A stretch of DNA of 64,000 bases from assembly GCF_012932215.1 (NCBI RefSeq), contig NZ_CP048788.1, positions 1,240,001 through 1,304,000 of the forward strand. The letters are read 5' to 3'. This document shows positions 54,288-64,000 of the stretch, piece by piece. The position numbers were made by a program, and so were the translations under genes. Under the pieces are notes generated by a model. The model was given only the letters and a program-made list of their open reading frames with translations. It was not told the origin of the DNA and made no database searches. Within the stretch, counting starts at the first letter, position 1. Each line of letters starts with the position of its first letter. The DNA comes from Roseobacter ponti. Lineage in GTDB: Bacteria; Pseudomonadota; Alphaproteobacteria; Rhodobacterales; Rhodobacteraceae.

Positions 54288-54619
54288 TGCCTCATGCGGA
54301 GCTGAAATATTCTGACAGCCTGGCACTTGATGCACCTGCCATCCTCGCTGAGGTTGAACATATAATTCTGCAACACGATGCGGGTTCCGGGGAGTGTAAG
54401 GGCCGCGCATACCCCTGCGCGCAGACGCATCACATCCATCTGCTGCTGAGCATTACGATGCTGGAAAAGCCGCACCGCGACGACGTTTTCACGCAGGCAC
54501 TGATGGCCGATATCGAAGCGGCGGTGAAGGCGCGCATTCATACCAGCTGCTTTTTCTCCTTTGGCCTCGACTACAGCCGCGGTGCCTATATCACCAACAC
54601 ACATAAGGTGCCCGGATGA
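54287..54619 (+). CDS. CHMI-like tautomerase (5-carboxymethyl-2-hydroxymuconate isomerase family)
   Basis: 110 aa. '[12 protein letters not shown]' places the catalytic Pro2 as in CHMI of homoprotocatechuate breakdown, with a matching mid-segment ('[10 protein letters not shown]') and helix ('[14 protein letters not shown]'). The start overlaps mraY by one base and the stop overlaps murD by 4 nt, so it is firmly inside the dcw operon. A role in cell-wall synthesis is not known; it may be a passenger tautomerase. Confidence 0.75.
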   Translation: MPHAELKYSDSLALDAPAILAEVEHIILQHDAGSGECKGRAYPCAQTHHIHLLLSITMLEKPHRDDVFTQALMADIEAAVKARIHTSCFFSFGLDYSRGAYITNTHKVPG

Positions 54620-56010
54620 TCCCGGTCACGGGCCTTGAAGGCGCGCAGGTCGCCGTTCTGGGCCTGGGGCGTTCGGGGCTGAGTGCCGCACGCGCTCTGG
54701 CTGCCGGTGGGGCGGAACCTTTGTGCTGGGACGACAACGGGGACGCGCGCGCGCGCGCCGAAGCCGAAGGGTTCACCTGCCGCGCCTTCCGCTCGGTACA
54801 GGATTTTGATGCCGTCACCCGGCTCATCGTCAGCCCCGGCATCCCGCATCTCTATCCTGAACCGAATCCTGTGATCGCTGCGGCGCTCGCAGCAGGGGTG
54901 CCGGTGGATAATGACATCGGGCTGTTCTTTCAGTCGTTTGCGACCAGCGACTGGCACCGGTTTGACACCAGCCCGCGGGTGATTGCGGTGACCGGATCCA
55001 ATGGTAAATCGACCACCTCCGCACTCATTCATCATGTTCTCTCAGCCTCCGGGCGGCCCTGCCAGCTTGCCGGGAACATCGGACGCGGCGTTCTCGATAT
55101 TGATCTGCCGCATGACGGCGAGGTCGTGGTGCTGGAGCTTTCCAGCTACCAGACAGAGCTTGCGCGCAGTCTCACACCGGACATCGCGGTCTTCACCAAT
55201 CTTTCACCGGATCATCTTGACCGGCATGGTGGCATGGGCGGCTACTTCGCGGCCAAGAGGCGGCTTTTTGCGGAGGGCGGGCCGGACCGGGCGGTGATTG
55301 GCGTCGATGAGGCCGAGGGCCGGTTTCTGGCCGGGCAGTTGTCTGAAGGTCGCGGTGATGACCGGGTAATCCGGGTGTCGGTCGAGCGCAAACTCACCGG
55401 CCCGGGCTGGCAGGTCTTTGCCCGCAAAGGTTTCCTCGCAGAGTATCGCAAGGAGCGTCAGGTGGCATCCGTTGACCTGCGCGGCATTGCGGGGCTGCCG
55501 GGATCGCATAACCACCAGAATGCCTGTGCTGCATGGGCGGCATGCCGGGCGCTGGGTCTGGCGCCCAAAGTCATCGAGGCGGGCTTTCACAGCTATCCCG
55601 GGTTGCCGCACCGAAGCCAGCTTGTGGGCGAGGTGCGCGGGGTGCGGTTTGTGAACGACAGCAAAGCGACCAATGTGGATGCCGCCGCACATGCGCTCGC
55701 CGCGTTTGACAGTGTGCGGTGGATCTGCGGCGGGCTGGAAAAAGAGGGTGGTCTGTCCGGACTGTCGGCTGCTGCGGGGTCCGTGCGCCGTGCCTACGTC
55801 ATCGGACGGGAAGCTGCCGGATTTGCACTGCAGCTGTCGGTGGATGCTGAGGTCTGCACGACAATGGAAGCGGCCGTGCGGCGTGCTGTTGAGGACGCGG
55901 AACCCGGCGACGTGGTTCTGCTGGCCCCTGCGGCTGCAAGCTTTGATCAGTACGACAACTTCGAGCAGCGCGGTGATGATTTTGTGGCAGAGGTGTCAAA
56001 GTATCTCTGA
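54616..56010 (+). CDS. murD: MurD, UDP-MurNAc-L-Ala-D-Glu ligase
   Basis: 464 aa. '[18 protein letters not shown]', '[16 protein letters not shown]', 'LSSYQTEL', '[11 protein letters not shown]', '[11 protein letters not shown]', '[11 protein letters not shown]'. Adds D-Glu to UDP-MurNAc-L-Ala. It ends where the convergent flavoprotein gene begins its tail. Confidence 0.96.
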   Translation: MIPVTGLEGAQVAVLGLGRSGLSAARALAAGGAEPLCWDDNGDARARAEAEGFTCRAFRSVQDFDAVTRLIVSPGIPHLYPEPNPVIAAALAAGVPVDNDIGLFFQSFATSDWHRFDTSPRVIAVTGSNGKSTTSALIHHVLSASGRPCQLAGNIGRGVLDIDLPHDGEVVVLELSSYQTELARSLTPDIAVFTNLSPDHLDRHGGMGGYFAAKRRLFAEGGPDRAVIGVDEAEGRFLAGQLSEGRGDDRVIRVSVERKLTGPGWQVFARKGFLAEYRKERQVASVDLRGIAGLPGSHNHQNACAAWAACRALGLAPKVIEAGFHSYPGLPHRSQLVGEVRGVRFVNDSKATNVDAAAHALAAFDSVRWICGGLEKEGGLSGLSAAAGSVRRAYVIGREAAGFALQLSVDAEVCTTMEAAVRRAVEDAEPGDVVLLAPAAASFDQYDNFEQRGDDFVAEVSKYL

Positions 56011-56070
56011 GGTGCGGGTCCGGCAGGACCGGGGCGTTCCCGCGAAGAGTGTAACGCGTCAGGTGCCGCG

Positions 56071-57240
56071 TTACTTCGCGCGGGCGGCGGCCATGGCTGA
56101 GGCCCAGGCCCACTGAAAATTGTACCCGCCGAGCCATCCCGTGACGTCCACCGCCTCGCCGATGAAGTAAAGTCCGGGAATATCTTTGGCCGCCATGGTC
56201 TGTGAGGAGAGTTCATCTGTACTGATGCCGCCCAGCGTGACTTCAGCCTTTCGGTAGCCTTCAGTGCCCGAGGGGAGCATCTCCCAGTTTCCCAGCCGGT
56301 CGGCAAGATCCTGCAACTGCGCGTCGGACTGGTCCGCAAGATTTCCGGCAAGCCCGAACTCTGTCGCGATATGATCTGCGAGCCGCGCCGGATAATGCTG
56401 TGCGAGTTCTGTGACGAGCTTTCGCCTGCCCGACTGCTGACGCTGCGCGCGCAGCGCCTCTGACAGGGTATTCTCGGGATCCAGACTGAGCATCACCGGT
56501 TCGCCTTCACGCCAGTAGCTTGACGCCTGAAGAACGGCAGGCCCGGAAAGGCCCCGGTGCGTGAAAAGCAAAGCCTCATCAAAGGCGGTCCCGCCCGCGC
56601 TTATCCGGGCAGGTGCTGCGACCCCGGCGAGATGTGCAAAGCGTCCTTCGGGAAAGGTAAAGGGAACCAGCGCAGGCCGGGTATCAGTAACCCGCAGGCC
56701 GAACCGGCGGGCGACATCATAGGCAAGACCGGTGGCGCCCATTTTCGGAATGGATTTGCCTCCGGTCGCGATGACGAGGTTTTTCGCTGTGACCTGCGTC
56801 GTTCTGCCCTCGCGGGTCATGGCAAAGGTGAACCCGTCCGGCCCCTTTGCAAAGTCCCGGGCAGTCGTCTGCAAATTGAGTATCGCGCCGTTTTTCTGCA
56901 TCAGATCCAGCAGCATGGCGATGATTTCTTTTGCAGAGCCATCGCAGAAGAGCTGGCCCAGCGTTTTTTCGTGCCAGGCGATGCCGTACTGATCCACAAG
57001 GCTGATGAAATCCCACTGGGTATATCGGGCCAGTGCAGATTTGGCGAAATGCGGGTTTTCGGACAGAAATGACTGTGCATCACAGTACATATTGGTGAAA
57101 TTGCACCTGCCGCCGCCGGAGATCCGGATCTTTTCGCCCGGCGCCTGCGCGTGATCGATCACGAGCACACGTCCCGGAGTGTGGGCCGCGCACATCATAC
57201 CGGCCGCGCCGGCACCGATGATGGCTGTATCTGTTCGCAT
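56071..57240 (-). CDS. HI0933/BaiN-family flavoprotein
   Basis: 389 aa FAD protein. 'TAIIGAGAAGMMCA', 'KIRISGGGRCNFTN', 'IATGGKSIPKMGATG', 'THRGLSGPAVLQ', and C-terminal 'GLYFIGEAVDVTGWLGGYNFQWAWASA'. Members of this family include reductases of uncertain substrate. It is inserted on the opposite strand between murD and ftsW, so ftsW needs its own promoter in the 135-bp gap at 57241-57375. Confidence 0.88.
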   Translation of the reverse strand: MRTDTAIIGAGAAGMMCAAHTPGRVLVIDHAQAPGEKIRISGGGRCNFTNMYCDAQSFLSENPHFAKSALARYTQWDFISLVDQYGIAWHEKTLGQLFCDGSAKEIIAMLLDLMQKNGAILNLQTTARDFAKGPDGFTFAMTREGRTTQVTAKNLVIATGGKSIPKMGATGLAYDVARRFGLRVTDTRPALVPFTFPEGRFAHLAGVAAPARISAGGTAFDEALLFTHRGLSGPAVLQASSYWREGEPVMLSLDPENTLSEALRAQRQQSGRRKLVTELAQHYPARLADHIATEFGLAGNLADQSDAQLQDLADRLGNWEMLPSGTEGYRKAEVTLGGISTDELSSQTMAAKDIPGLYFIGEAVDVTGWLGGYNFQWAWASAMAAARAK

Positions 57241-57375
57241 CGCAGCCCATTGGCCCGAAAACCGCGCAAAGACAAGGGTTCAGGCTGGCGCGACAGGTGA
57301 ATTCGCGTTATTGTCGCACCAGCAGACCCCGGAAAGGGGCGCATCGAGGCAGTGTAAACTTCAAGGCAGGCCCCT

Positions 57376-58545
57376 ATGACGGAAATGGTCTATGGCGCAG
57401 TACCGGTTCGCGATGGCGAGCCGATCCTCCCGAAATGGTGGCGGACCGTCGATAAATGGACAATGTCCTGCATCCTGATCCTGTTCGCGATCGGGCTGTT
57501 ACTCGGGCTTGCCGCGTCACCCCCGCTGGCGGCAAAAAACGGGTTTGAACCCTTTCATTACGTGCAGCGACAGGCGTTTTTCGGCACTGTCGCGCTGCTG
57601 GCGATGATGATCACATCGATGATGTCGCCGCTTCTCGTGCGCCGGCTCGCGGTCCTGGGGTTTCTGGTGGCTTTCGTGGCGATGGCGCTGCTGCCGTTTT
57701 TCGGCACGGATTTCGGCAAAGGTGCCGTGCGCTGGTACGGGCTCGGATTTGCGTCGCTGCAACCGTCGGAGTTTCTCAAACCGGGCTTTGTCGTCGTTGC
57801 GGCCTGGCTGATGGCCGCTTCTGCTGATCTTAACGGGCCGCCGGGAAAAACATGGTCTTTTGCGCTGTGTATCTCGATCGTGCTGATGCTGGCGCTGCAG
57901 CCTGACTTTGGTCAGGCCTGTCTGGTGCTCTTCGCCTGGGGTGTCATGTATTTCGTGGCGGGTGCGCCGATGGTGCTGCTTGTGGGTATGGCGATGCTGG
58001 CCATTTTCGGGGGCACGATTGCCTATTCGAATTCCGAGCATTTCGCCCGTCGCATCGACGGGTTTCTGAGCGCGGATATCGACCCCACGACACAGCTTGG
58101 CTATGCCGCCAATGCCATCCGCGAGGGCGGGCTTTTCGGTGTCGGTGTGGGCGAAGGGCAGGTGAAATGGTCGCTGCCCGATGCCCATACCGATTTCATC
58201 ATTGCTGTGGCCGCCGAGGAATACGGGCTGATCATCGTGCTGGTGATCATCGCGCTATATACGACCGTGGTGGTACGCTCTCTGATGCGGCTGGTGCGCG
58301 AGCGTGATCCGTTTATCCGCCTCGCCGGCACCGGGCTGGCCTGTACGCTCGGTGTGCAGGCGATGATTAATATGGGGGTCGCGGTCCGGCTCCTGCCGGC
58401 CAAGGGCATGACACTCCCCTTCGTGAGCTACGGCGGCTCTTCGGTGATCGCCTCGGGCATCGCGGTGGGCATGCTGCTGGCCTTCACGCGGACCCGGCCA
58501 CAGGGCGGCATCAGCGATCTGCTGACCCGCGGGCGCTCAGGATGA
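57376..58545 (+). CDS. ftsW: FtsW, septal peptidoglycan polymerase (SEDS)
   Basis: 389 aa SEDS protein with about ten spans. '[15 protein letters not shown]', '[21 protein letters not shown]', '[14 protein letters not shown]', '[19 protein letters not shown]'. Polymerises septal glycan with FtsI. The stop overlaps the murG start by 4 nt. Confidence 0.96.
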   Translation: MTEMVYGAVPVRDGEPILPKWWRTVDKWTMSCILILFAIGLLLGLAASPPLAAKNGFEPFHYVQRQAFFGTVALLAMMITSMMSPLLVRRLAVLGFLVAFVAMALLPFFGTDFGKGAVRWYGLGFASLQPSEFLKPGFVVVAAWLMAASADLNGPPGKTWSFALCISIVLMLALQPDFGQACLVLFAWGVMYFVAGAPMVLLVGMAMLAIFGGTIAYSNSEHFARRIDGFLSADIDPTTQLGYAANAIREGGLFGVGVGEGQVKWSLPDAHTDFIIAVAAEEYGLIIVLVIIALYTTVVVRSLMRLVRERDPFIRLAGTGLACTLGVQAMINMGVAVRLLPAKGMTLPFVSYGGSSVIASGIAVGMLLAFTRTRPQGGISDLLTRGRSG

Positions 58546-59645
58546 GTTCGGCGCCGCTTCTCGTGATCGCAGCCGGCGGCACCGGCGGGCATATGTTTCC
58601 TGCTCAGGCTCTGGCCGAGGCGATGCTGGCCCGTGGCTGGCGAGTGAAGCTCTCCACAGATGCCCGTGGCGCGCGCTACACCGGCGCCTTTCCCGACGGC
58701 ACAGAGATTGAGGAGATCAGCAGTGCCACCTTCTCGCGCGGCGGTCCTGCGGCCAGAGCTGCGGCCCCTTTCCGGATCGGTACGGGTGTTCTGGGCGCGC
58801 TTATGGCCTTCCGCAGGGACAGGCCGGCGGTTGTCGTGGGCTTTGGCGGCTATCCGACAATCCCGGCTATGGCCGCGGCCTTTCTGATGAAACTGCCGCG
58901 CATGATCCACGAGCAGAATGGTATTCTGGGGCGCGTGAACACGGCCTTTGCCACGCGGGTGGATGCGATTGCCTGCGGGACATGGCCCACAGACCTGCCA
59001 GAGGGCGTCGTGGGCGAGCATACCGGCAACCCGGTGCGGCGCGCGGTGCTCGACCGGTCGGAGGCGGGGTATATTTCGCCCGGCGATTACCCGATGGAAC
59101 TGCTGGTTATCGGCGGCAGCCAGGGCGCGCGCATTCTCAGCGATGTGGTGCCGCCTGCTGTGGCCGAGCTGCCGATGCGCATCCTCGACAACATCCGGGT
59201 GAGCCATCAGGCCCGCGAGGAAGATCAGGAGCGGGTCGCGAAATACTATGCTGACAACGGAATCAAAGCTGAGGTGCAGCCCTTTTTCAAAGATGTCCCG
59301 CGGCGGATGTCAGAAGCGCAGCTGGTGATCAGCCGGGCGGGGGCGTCATCTGTGGCGGATATCTCTGTCATCGGACGGCCGTCGATCCTGATCCCCTTTG
59401 CTGCCGCTACCGGAGATCACCAGACGGCCAATGCGCGCGGCCTCGTGGAGGCCGGGGCCGCGATCATGGTGCCGGAATCCAAAGCCAACGTCGCGGCACT
59501 GGCCGAAATGATCGCCTCTGTACTGGACAATCCGGAGGGTGCGATGCAAATGGCCCGCTCGGCCGCGAAATTCGGAAAACCCGAGGCGACCGAACTGCTG
59601 GCAGGGATGGTCGAGCGGCTGGCAGGAAAGGAATTTGAGACATGA
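58542..59645 (+). CDS. murG: MurG, GlcNAc transferase (lipid II synthesis)
   Basis: 367 aa GT-B enzyme. '[19 protein letters not shown]', '[15 protein letters not shown]', '[11 protein letters not shown]', '[12 protein letters not shown]', '[10 protein letters not shown]', '[14 protein letters not shown]'. Converts lipid I to lipid II on the inner leaflet. ATGA overlaps at both ends. Confidence 0.97.
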   Translation: MSSAPLLVIAAGGTGGHMFPAQALAEAMLARGWRVKLSTDARGARYTGAFPDGTEIEEISSATFSRGGPAARAAAPFRIGTGVLGALMAFRRDRPAVVVGFGGYPTIPAMAAAFLMKLPRMIHEQNGILGRVNTAFATRVDAIACGTWPTDLPEGVVGEHTGNPVRRAVLDRSEAGYISPGDYPMELLVIGGSQGARILSDVVPPAVAELPMRILDNIRVSHQAREEDQERVAKYYADNGIKAEVQPFFKDVPRRMSEAQLVISRAGASSVADISVIGRPSILIPFAAATGDHQTANARGLVEAGAAIMVPESKANVAALAEMIASVLDNPEGAMQMARSAAKFGKPEATELLAGMVERLAGKEFET

Positions 59646-61048
59646 GTGCAGCAACTAAACTGCCCGGTGACGTGGGCCCCATTCATTTCGTCGGCATCGG
59701 CGGGATCGGCATGTCGGGCATCGCAGAGGTTCTGCTGAACCACGGCTACCGTGTGCAGGGATCAGATCTGAAATCCTCGCCGATCACCGAGCGGCTCGCG
59801 GGCCTTGGCGCACATATTTTTGAGGGCCAGAAGGCGGAGAATGTCGCAAACGCTGAGGTCGTCGTGATCTCGAGCGCTATCAAAACCGGCAATCCGGAGC
59901 TGGATGCCGCCCGCGCGCAGGGTCTGCCGGTGGTGCGCCGTGCAGAAATGCTGGCCGAGCTGATGCGGCTGAAATCCAATGTCGCTGTGGCCGGCACTCA
60001 CGGAAAAACGACCACCACCACCATGGTTGCCACACTGCTCGATGCGGGAGATTTCGACCCCACCGTGATCAACGGCGGGATCATTCACGCATACGGCTCC
60101 AACGCGCGGGCCGGCGAGGGCGAGTGGATGGTCGTGGAAGCCGATGAAAGCGACGGCACGTTCAACAGGCTGCCCGCCACCATTGCGATCATTACCAATA
60201 TCGACCCCGAGCATATGGAGCACTGGGGCACCGAAGAAGCCCTGCACCAGGGATTTTACGATTTCGTCTCCAACATTCCGTTCTATGGCGTCGCGGTCTG
60301 CTGCACCGATGACCCTGATGTACAGGCGCTGGTGGGGCGGATCACTGATCGTCGCGTTGTGACTTACGGGTTCAACGCCCAGGCGGATGTGCGGGCGGTC
60401 AATCTTACCTACAGGGCAGGGGTTGCGCATTTCGATGTGGCGCTGCAGGCCGAAGGCATCGTCATCGAGGGCTGCAGCCTGCCGATGCCGGGAGATCACA
60501 ACGTCTCCAACGCGCTTTCTGCAATCGCTGTCGCCCGCCATCTCGGCATGAAGGCCGAGCAGATTAAGACCGCATTAGCCGCGTTCGGCGGCGTTAACAG
60601 GCGCTTTACCCGGGTGGGTGAAATTGACGGCGTGACAATCATCGATGACTACGGACACCATCCTGTCGAGATCACGGCTGTGCTGAAAGCCGCCCGTCAT
60701 GCGACGGAGGGCCGGGTGATCGCTGTGCACCAGCCGCACCGGTATTCAAGGCTCTCCGGACTCTTTGACGACTTCTGCGCCTGTTTCAACGATGCGGATG
60801 TGGTGGGCATCGCAGATGTTTTCGCCGCCGGCGAGGACCCGGTGGACGGATACGGGCGCGACGATCTGGTGGCAGGTCTCATCCGTCACGGGCACCGGCA
60901 TGCACGCGCGGTCGTTGATGAAGATGATCTGGAGCGCCTCGTGCGTGAACAGGCGCGGCCCGGCGATATGGTCGTCTGTCTCGGAGCCGGTACGATCAGC
61001 GCCTGGGCCAATGCCCTGCCGGAGCGGCTGAAGAAAAAGGTGGCATAG
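59642..61048 (+). CDS. murC: MurC, UDP-MurNAc-L-alanine ligase
   Basis: 468 aa. '[20 protein letters not shown]', '[15 protein letters not shown]', '[12 protein letters not shown]', '[11 protein letters not shown]', '[14 protein letters not shown]', 'HQPHRYSRL'. First Mur ligase step. Confidence 0.97.
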   Translation: MSAATKLPGDVGPIHFVGIGGIGMSGIAEVLLNHGYRVQGSDLKSSPITERLAGLGAHIFEGQKAENVANAEVVVISSAIKTGNPELDAARAQGLPVVRRAEMLAELMRLKSNVAVAGTHGKTTTTTMVATLLDAGDFDPTVINGGIIHAYGSNARAGEGEWMVVEADESDGTFNRLPATIAIITNIDPEHMEHWGTEEALHQGFYDFVSNIPFYGVAVCCTDDPDVQALVGRITDRRVVTYGFNAQADVRAVNLTYRAGVAHFDVALQAEGIVIEGCSLPMPGDHNVSNALSAIAVARHLGMKAEQIKTALAAFGGVNRRFTRVGEIDGVTIIDDYGHHPVEITAVLKAARHATEGRVIAVHQPHRYSRLSGLFDDFCACFNDADVVGIADVFAAGEDPVDGYGRDDLVAGLIRHGHRHARAVVDEDDLERLVREQARPGDMVVCLGAGTISAWANALPERLKKKVA

Positions 61049-61055
61049 CGCGGGT

Positions 61056-61316
61056 ATGAAACTGATTGCCATCATGGCCGGGTTGTCTGCCACCAGTGGG
61101 GTAATCGGTCTGTTGACGGGTAAGCGAATGAGTGGATATGCGCTGGCCGGGACGGTGTTCGCACTGATCGTGGCAAGCGTCGGTATCGCCTTGTTTGTCG
61201 CGCGCGGCGGAGGGAACGACAACATTGTCGGCGCATTTGTCCTTTACGTTTATCTGCTGCCCGCAGTCGCCGGATTTGCGACCGGTGCCACCGTTTCGAA
61301 AATCAGATCTTACTAG
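61056..61316 (+). CDS. Small membrane protein in dcw operon
   Basis: 86 aa, three predicted spans ('LIAIMAGLSATSGVIGLL', 'GYALAGTVFALIVASVGIALFV', 'VLYVYLLPAVAGFATGA'). No family recognised. It starts 7 bp after murC, same operon. The role is unknown. Confidence 0.65.
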   Translation: MKLIAIMAGLSATSGVIGLLTGKRMSGYALAGTVFALIVASVGIALFVARGGGNDNIVGAFVLYVYLLPAVAGFATGATVSKIRSY

Positions 61317-61326
61317 GGAGAAAGTC

Positions 61327-61575
61327 ATGTTGCTCTGGGTCTGTATTGCATGGGTTCTCGCCTCGGCGGCGGTCGCGATGCTGCCGATGCGACTGCAATA
61401 TGTGCCGGGCATTGCCCTCCTGCTGATGGCGCCGGTGCTGATTGTGCTGGCCGGAGTTACCTGGAACTGGTGGGTTGCGGGTTTTGCGCTCTTTGCCTTC
61501 GTGTCGATGTTCCGCAATCCCCTGCGTTATTTTCTTGCCCGGGCACGGGGCGAACGACCGGAGATCCCCCGATGA
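61327..61575 (+). CDS. DUF2484-family membrane protein (first copy)
   Basis: 82 aa with two or three spans. 'VLASAAVAMLPMRLQYVPGIALLL' and the tail 'FVSMFRNPLRYFLARA' fit DUF2484, a Rhodobacteraceae family encoded next to murB. The stop overlaps the next start (ATGA). Function unknown; operon position suggests an envelope role. Confidence 0.75.
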   Translation: MLLWVCIAWVLASAAVAMLPMRLQYVPGIALLLMAPVLIVLAGVTWNWWVAGFALFAFVSMFRNPLRYFLARARGERPEIPR

Positions 61576-61820
61576 GCACCCCTTTGATCCTCGCCGCTTT
61601 CTGGGCACTGATTGCCAATGTCCTCGCAATGACGCCGAGCCGGGACCACCACTGGCGCAATGCCTATATTCTGATCGCCGTTGGCATCCCCATCGTCGGT
61701 CTTGTGACATGGGCGCATGGTCCGTGGATCGGTATGCTGGTGATGGTCGCCGGCATGTCGGTCCTGCGATGGCCGGTGATTTATCTTGGTCGCTGGATCA
61801 GGCGCATCACGCTGCGCTGA
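61572..61820 (+). CDS. DUF2484-family membrane protein (second copy)
   Basis: 82 aa. '[24 protein letters not shown]' and '[19 protein letters not shown]' mirror the preceding protein, so the two are tandem paralogues. It ends 10 bp before murB. Confidence 0.75.
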   Translation: MSTPLILAAFWALIANVLAMTPSRDHHWRNAYILIAVGIPIVGLVTWAHGPWIGMLVMVAGMSVLRWPVIYLGRWIRRITLR

Positions 61821-61830
61821 GAGGGGCCCG

Positions 61831-62748
61831 ATGACTGACATGCCACAGGTGCGCGGGCGGCTGACGCCGGACCGGACGCTGAGTGATCTGACATGGCTGC
61901 GTGTGGGTGGCCCTGCCGACTGGCTCTTTCAGCCCGCGGACGAGGAAGATCTCTGTGCCTTTCTGGCAGCCCTGCCGCCGGAGGTGCCGGTGTTTCCGAT
62001 GGGAGTGGGCTCCAATCTGATCGTGCGCGATGGCGGCCTGCGGGCTGTGGTGATCCGACTTGGCCGCGGGTTCAATGCGATTGACTGCGCGGGAACGCAG
62101 GTCACGGCAGGGGCGGCGGCCCTTGATGCACATGTCGCGCGGCGCGCGGCAGACGCCGGGATTGATCTGACATTTCTGCGCACCATTCCCGGCAGTATCG
62201 GCGGCGCCGTACGCATGAACGCGGGCTGCTACGGAAGCTATACGGCGGACGTGCTTGTAGAGGTGCGGGCCGTTACGAGGTCCGGCGAAGCGATCAGGAT
62301 ACCCGCATCTGACCTTCAGCTTGCTTACCGCCAGAGCGTGCTGCCGGACGGGGCCGTGCTCACGGCTGCTGTTTTTGAGGCACCCCGGGAGGATCCCGCC
62401 AGGCTGCACGCACGCATGGAAGACCAGCTGGCACAACGCAACGCGTCCCAGCCCGTGAAAGACCGCAGTGCAGGATCCACATTCCGCAATCCGGCAGGGT
62501 TTTCATCGACCGGGCGGGCGGATGACGTTCATGATCTAAAGGCCTGGAAGGTGATTGACGACGCCGGCATGCGGGGCGCCCGGCGTGGCGGCGCACAGAT
62601 GAGCGAAAAGCATTCAAACTTCCTGATCAATACCGGCGATGCCACAGCGGCGGATCTTGAAGGATTGGGCGAGGACGTGCGAAAAAAGGTTTACGCCCAA
62701 AGCGGTATCACGCTAGAATGGGAAATCATGCGGGTCGGCGAAACTTAA
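61831..62748 (+). CDS. murB: MurB, UDP-N-acetylenolpyruvoylglucosamine reductase
   Basis: 305 aa FAD enzyme (type II, lacking the long Tyr loop). '[19 protein letters not shown]', '[17 protein letters not shown]', '[17 protein letters not shown]', '[11 protein letters not shown]' (Ser proton donor), '[13 protein letters not shown]'. ATG 61831 has GAGGGG. Makes UDP-MurNAc. Confidence 0.96.
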   Translation: MTDMPQVRGRLTPDRTLSDLTWLRVGGPADWLFQPADEEDLCAFLAALPPEVPVFPMGVGSNLIVRDGGLRAVVIRLGRGFNAIDCAGTQVTAGAAALDAHVARRAADAGIDLTFLRTIPGSIGGAVRMNAGCYGSYTADVLVEVRAVTRSGEAIRIPASDLQLAYRQSVLPDGAVLTAAVFEAPREDPARLHARMEDQLAQRNASQPVKDRSAGSTFRNPAGFSSTGRADDVHDLKAWKVIDDAGMRGARRGGAQMSEKHSNFLINTGDATAADLEGLGEDVRKKVYAQSGITLEWEIMRVGET

Positions 62749-62864
62749 CGGCAATTTAACCATAATTCGCCACCCTCGGATGCACGGATAAAAGACGGTG
62801 AACCGGCGCAAAGCCGGAGCTTATAAAACAAAACGGACCGAAATGGTCCACCAGAGGCACCAAG

Positions 62865-63785
62865 GTGGGTAAGTCGAGCAGGACACCCCCGAAAGTGGCA
62901 GTATTGATGGGCGGACCTTCGGCTGAGCGCGAAGTGTCTTTGTCCAGCGGGCAGGCCTGCGCTGACGCTTTGCGGGAAGAAGGATACGAGGTGGTCGCAG
63001 TTGATGCGGGCCGCGATCTGTGTGCCGTTCTGCAGGATATTCAACCCGATGCGGTGCTGAACTGTCTGCATGGCCGCTGGGGCGAGGATGGCTGTGTTCA
63101 GGGTCTGCTGGAGTGGATGGGCATTCCCTATTCACACTCCGGTGTGCTGGCCTCGGCCCTCGCCATGGATAAACAGCGCAGCAAGGATGCTTTTGTTGCC
63201 GCCGGGCTGCCGGTGGTGCAGAGCTTCATCGCATCGCGCGACGCGGTGCGCGCAGGTCACGTCATGGATCCTCCTTACGTGGTCAAGCCCAATAACGAAG
63301 GCTCCTCGGTCGGAATCTATCTGGTGCATGAAGCGAGCAACGGCCCGCCTGATCTTGCCGCCGATATGCCCGATGAGGTCATGGTAGAGGCTTTCGCACC
63401 CGGACGCGAGCTGACCACCACGGTGATCGGCGACCGCGCTCTGGTGGTCACCGATATCCTGACCGACGGCTGGTATGATTACGACGCCAAATACAAACCC
63501 GGCGGGTCGCGCCATGTCGTGCCCGCAGAGATCCCCGAAGAGATCACCGCTCTTTGTCTCGATTATGCGCTGCGCGCTCACAGGGTTCTGGGATGCCGTG
63601 GTGTCAGCCGCACGGATTTCCGCTGGGACGAGAGCCGTGGCGCGGACGGGCTGATCCTGCTGGAGACGAACACGCAACCGGGCATGACCGCGACCTCGCT
63701 CTCGCCTGAACAGGCGCAGGCCTGTGGGATGAGTTTCGGCGCGCTCTGTGCCTGGATGGTGGAGGACGCCTCATGCGCGCGCTGA
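62865..63785 (+). CDS. ddl: Ddl, D-alanine-D-alanine ligase
   Basis: 306 aa ATP-grasp ligase from GTG 62865. '[19 protein letters not shown]', '[18 protein letters not shown]', '[18 protein letters not shown]', '[10 protein letters not shown]', '[15 protein letters not shown]'. Supplies D-Ala-D-Ala to MurF. A 116-bp gap after murB holds a small CCGGC/GCCGG hairpin (62803-62817), so some independent control is possible. Confidence 0.96.
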   Translation: MGKSSRTPPKVAVLMGGPSAEREVSLSSGQACADALREEGYEVVAVDAGRDLCAVLQDIQPDAVLNCLHGRWGEDGCVQGLLEWMGIPYSHSGVLASALAMDKQRSKDAFVAAGLPVVQSFIASRDAVRAGHVMDPPYVVKPNNEGSSVGIYLVHEASNGPPDLAADMPDEVMVEAFAPGRELTTTVIGDRALVVTDILTDGWYDYDAKYKPGGSRHVVPAEIPEEITALCLDYALRAHRVLGCRGVSRTDFRWDESRGADGLILLETNTQPGMTATSLSPEQAQACGMSFGALCAWMVEDASCAR

Positions 63786-64000
63786 GTTTCCGGGGTAAAA
63801 GCAGCACGGCCTGTGATCCGGCGCCCTCGCGATGGTCCTGGCGGATGCAGCGTCTGATGCTGACACCGGCCTTTCGACTGATGCTGCGCGCGGGCCTGCC
63901 GATGGCGCTGACATTTACCGCCGGCACGGTCTGGCTTTCGGATGAAACACGGCGCGAGGCGATCCGCGAAACGGTATCCGAGGCAAAAGCCGCCTTTGAG
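63773..64000 (+). CDS. ftsQ: FtsQ, divisome protein (partial, right edge)
   Basis: ATG 63773, overlapping the ddl stop by 13 nt in another frame; 76 codons visible before the window ends. A cytoplasmic basic N-terminus ('[18 protein letters not shown]') and one span ('[15 protein letters not shown]') are seen; the POTRA and beta domains lie beyond the window. Identity rests on the standard ddl-ftsQ order and this topology. Confidence 0.85.
   Translation, partial: MRALSFRGKSSTACDPAPSRWSWRMQRLMLTPAFRLMLRAGLPMALTFTAGTVWLSDETRREAIRETVSEAKAAFE

Overview
The window is chromosomal DNA of a marine-type alphaproteobacterium of the Rhodobacteraceae/Roseobacter group. The evidence is a standard alphaproteobacterial division and cell-wall (dcw) cluster, two VPLPA-CTERM secreted proteins, tandem DUF2484 membrane proteins typical of this family, a CcsR-type small-RNA array behind a DUF1127 gene, and a GTTC-N7-GTTC type LexA box. 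The genus cannot be fixed from sequence reading alone.

Layout. (1) 1-4142: histidine genes on the minus strand (hisB-hisH, then hisA running off the left edge), interrupted by a VPLPA-CTERM gene and a DUF2147 gene, plus two small plus-strand genes. (2) 4354-19467: an accessory metabolic block. It has a one-gene NRPS-like protein (condensation, adenylation, carrier domain and a C-terminal acyltransferase-3-type membrane domain), an adenylate-cyclase/alpha-beta-hydrolase fusion, an FAD aromatic hydroxylase, a CMD-family protein, a LuxR-type regulator, and a divergent operon for a spermidine/putrescine-type ABC importer followed by two short-chain dehydrogenases. (3) 19468-23097: a decayed, horizontally acquired stretch with a gene broken by two nonsense codons and a small mercury-type cluster (merR, two MerT-like transporters, a GDCCVxC protein; no merA). 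(4) 23098-33089: a 9.9-kb genomic island at the 3' end of a tRNA-Gly(GCC) gene, bounded by 54-bp perfect direct repeats. It carries a tyrosine integrase, a proteasome-like Ntn-hydrolase gene, a small membrane protein, a split winged-helix/family-A-polymerase-like gene and a Gabija-like pair (OLD/TOPRIM ATPase plus UvrD-like helicase).

(5) 33119-45884: a VPLPA-CTERM protein, an M8-like metallopeptidase, pyruvate carboxylase, an FMN alpha-hydroxyacid dehydrogenase, LexA-controlled uvrD, a DUF502 protein, the DUF1127-CcsR RNA locus on the minus strand, and the Mrp Fe-S carrier. (6) 46634-64000: the dcw cluster mraZ-rsmH-ftsL-ftsI-murE-murF-mraY-(CHMI-like)-murD-[flavoprotein, minus]-ftsW-murG-murC-(three small membrane proteins)-murB-ddl-ftsQ, running off the right edge. 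Most of these genes overlap by 1-13 nt and form a translationally coupled pathway from UDP-GlcNAc-derived precursors to septal peptidoglycan.

The points most worth following up are the proteasome-like gene (Thr1, Gly11, Asp17 and Lys33 all in register), the split polymerase-like gene beside the Gabija-like pair, the NRPS-acyltransferase fusion, the six-hairpin CcsR array, and the nested att/tRNA relics at both island ends. All assignments come from reading motifs by eye; no database search was run.
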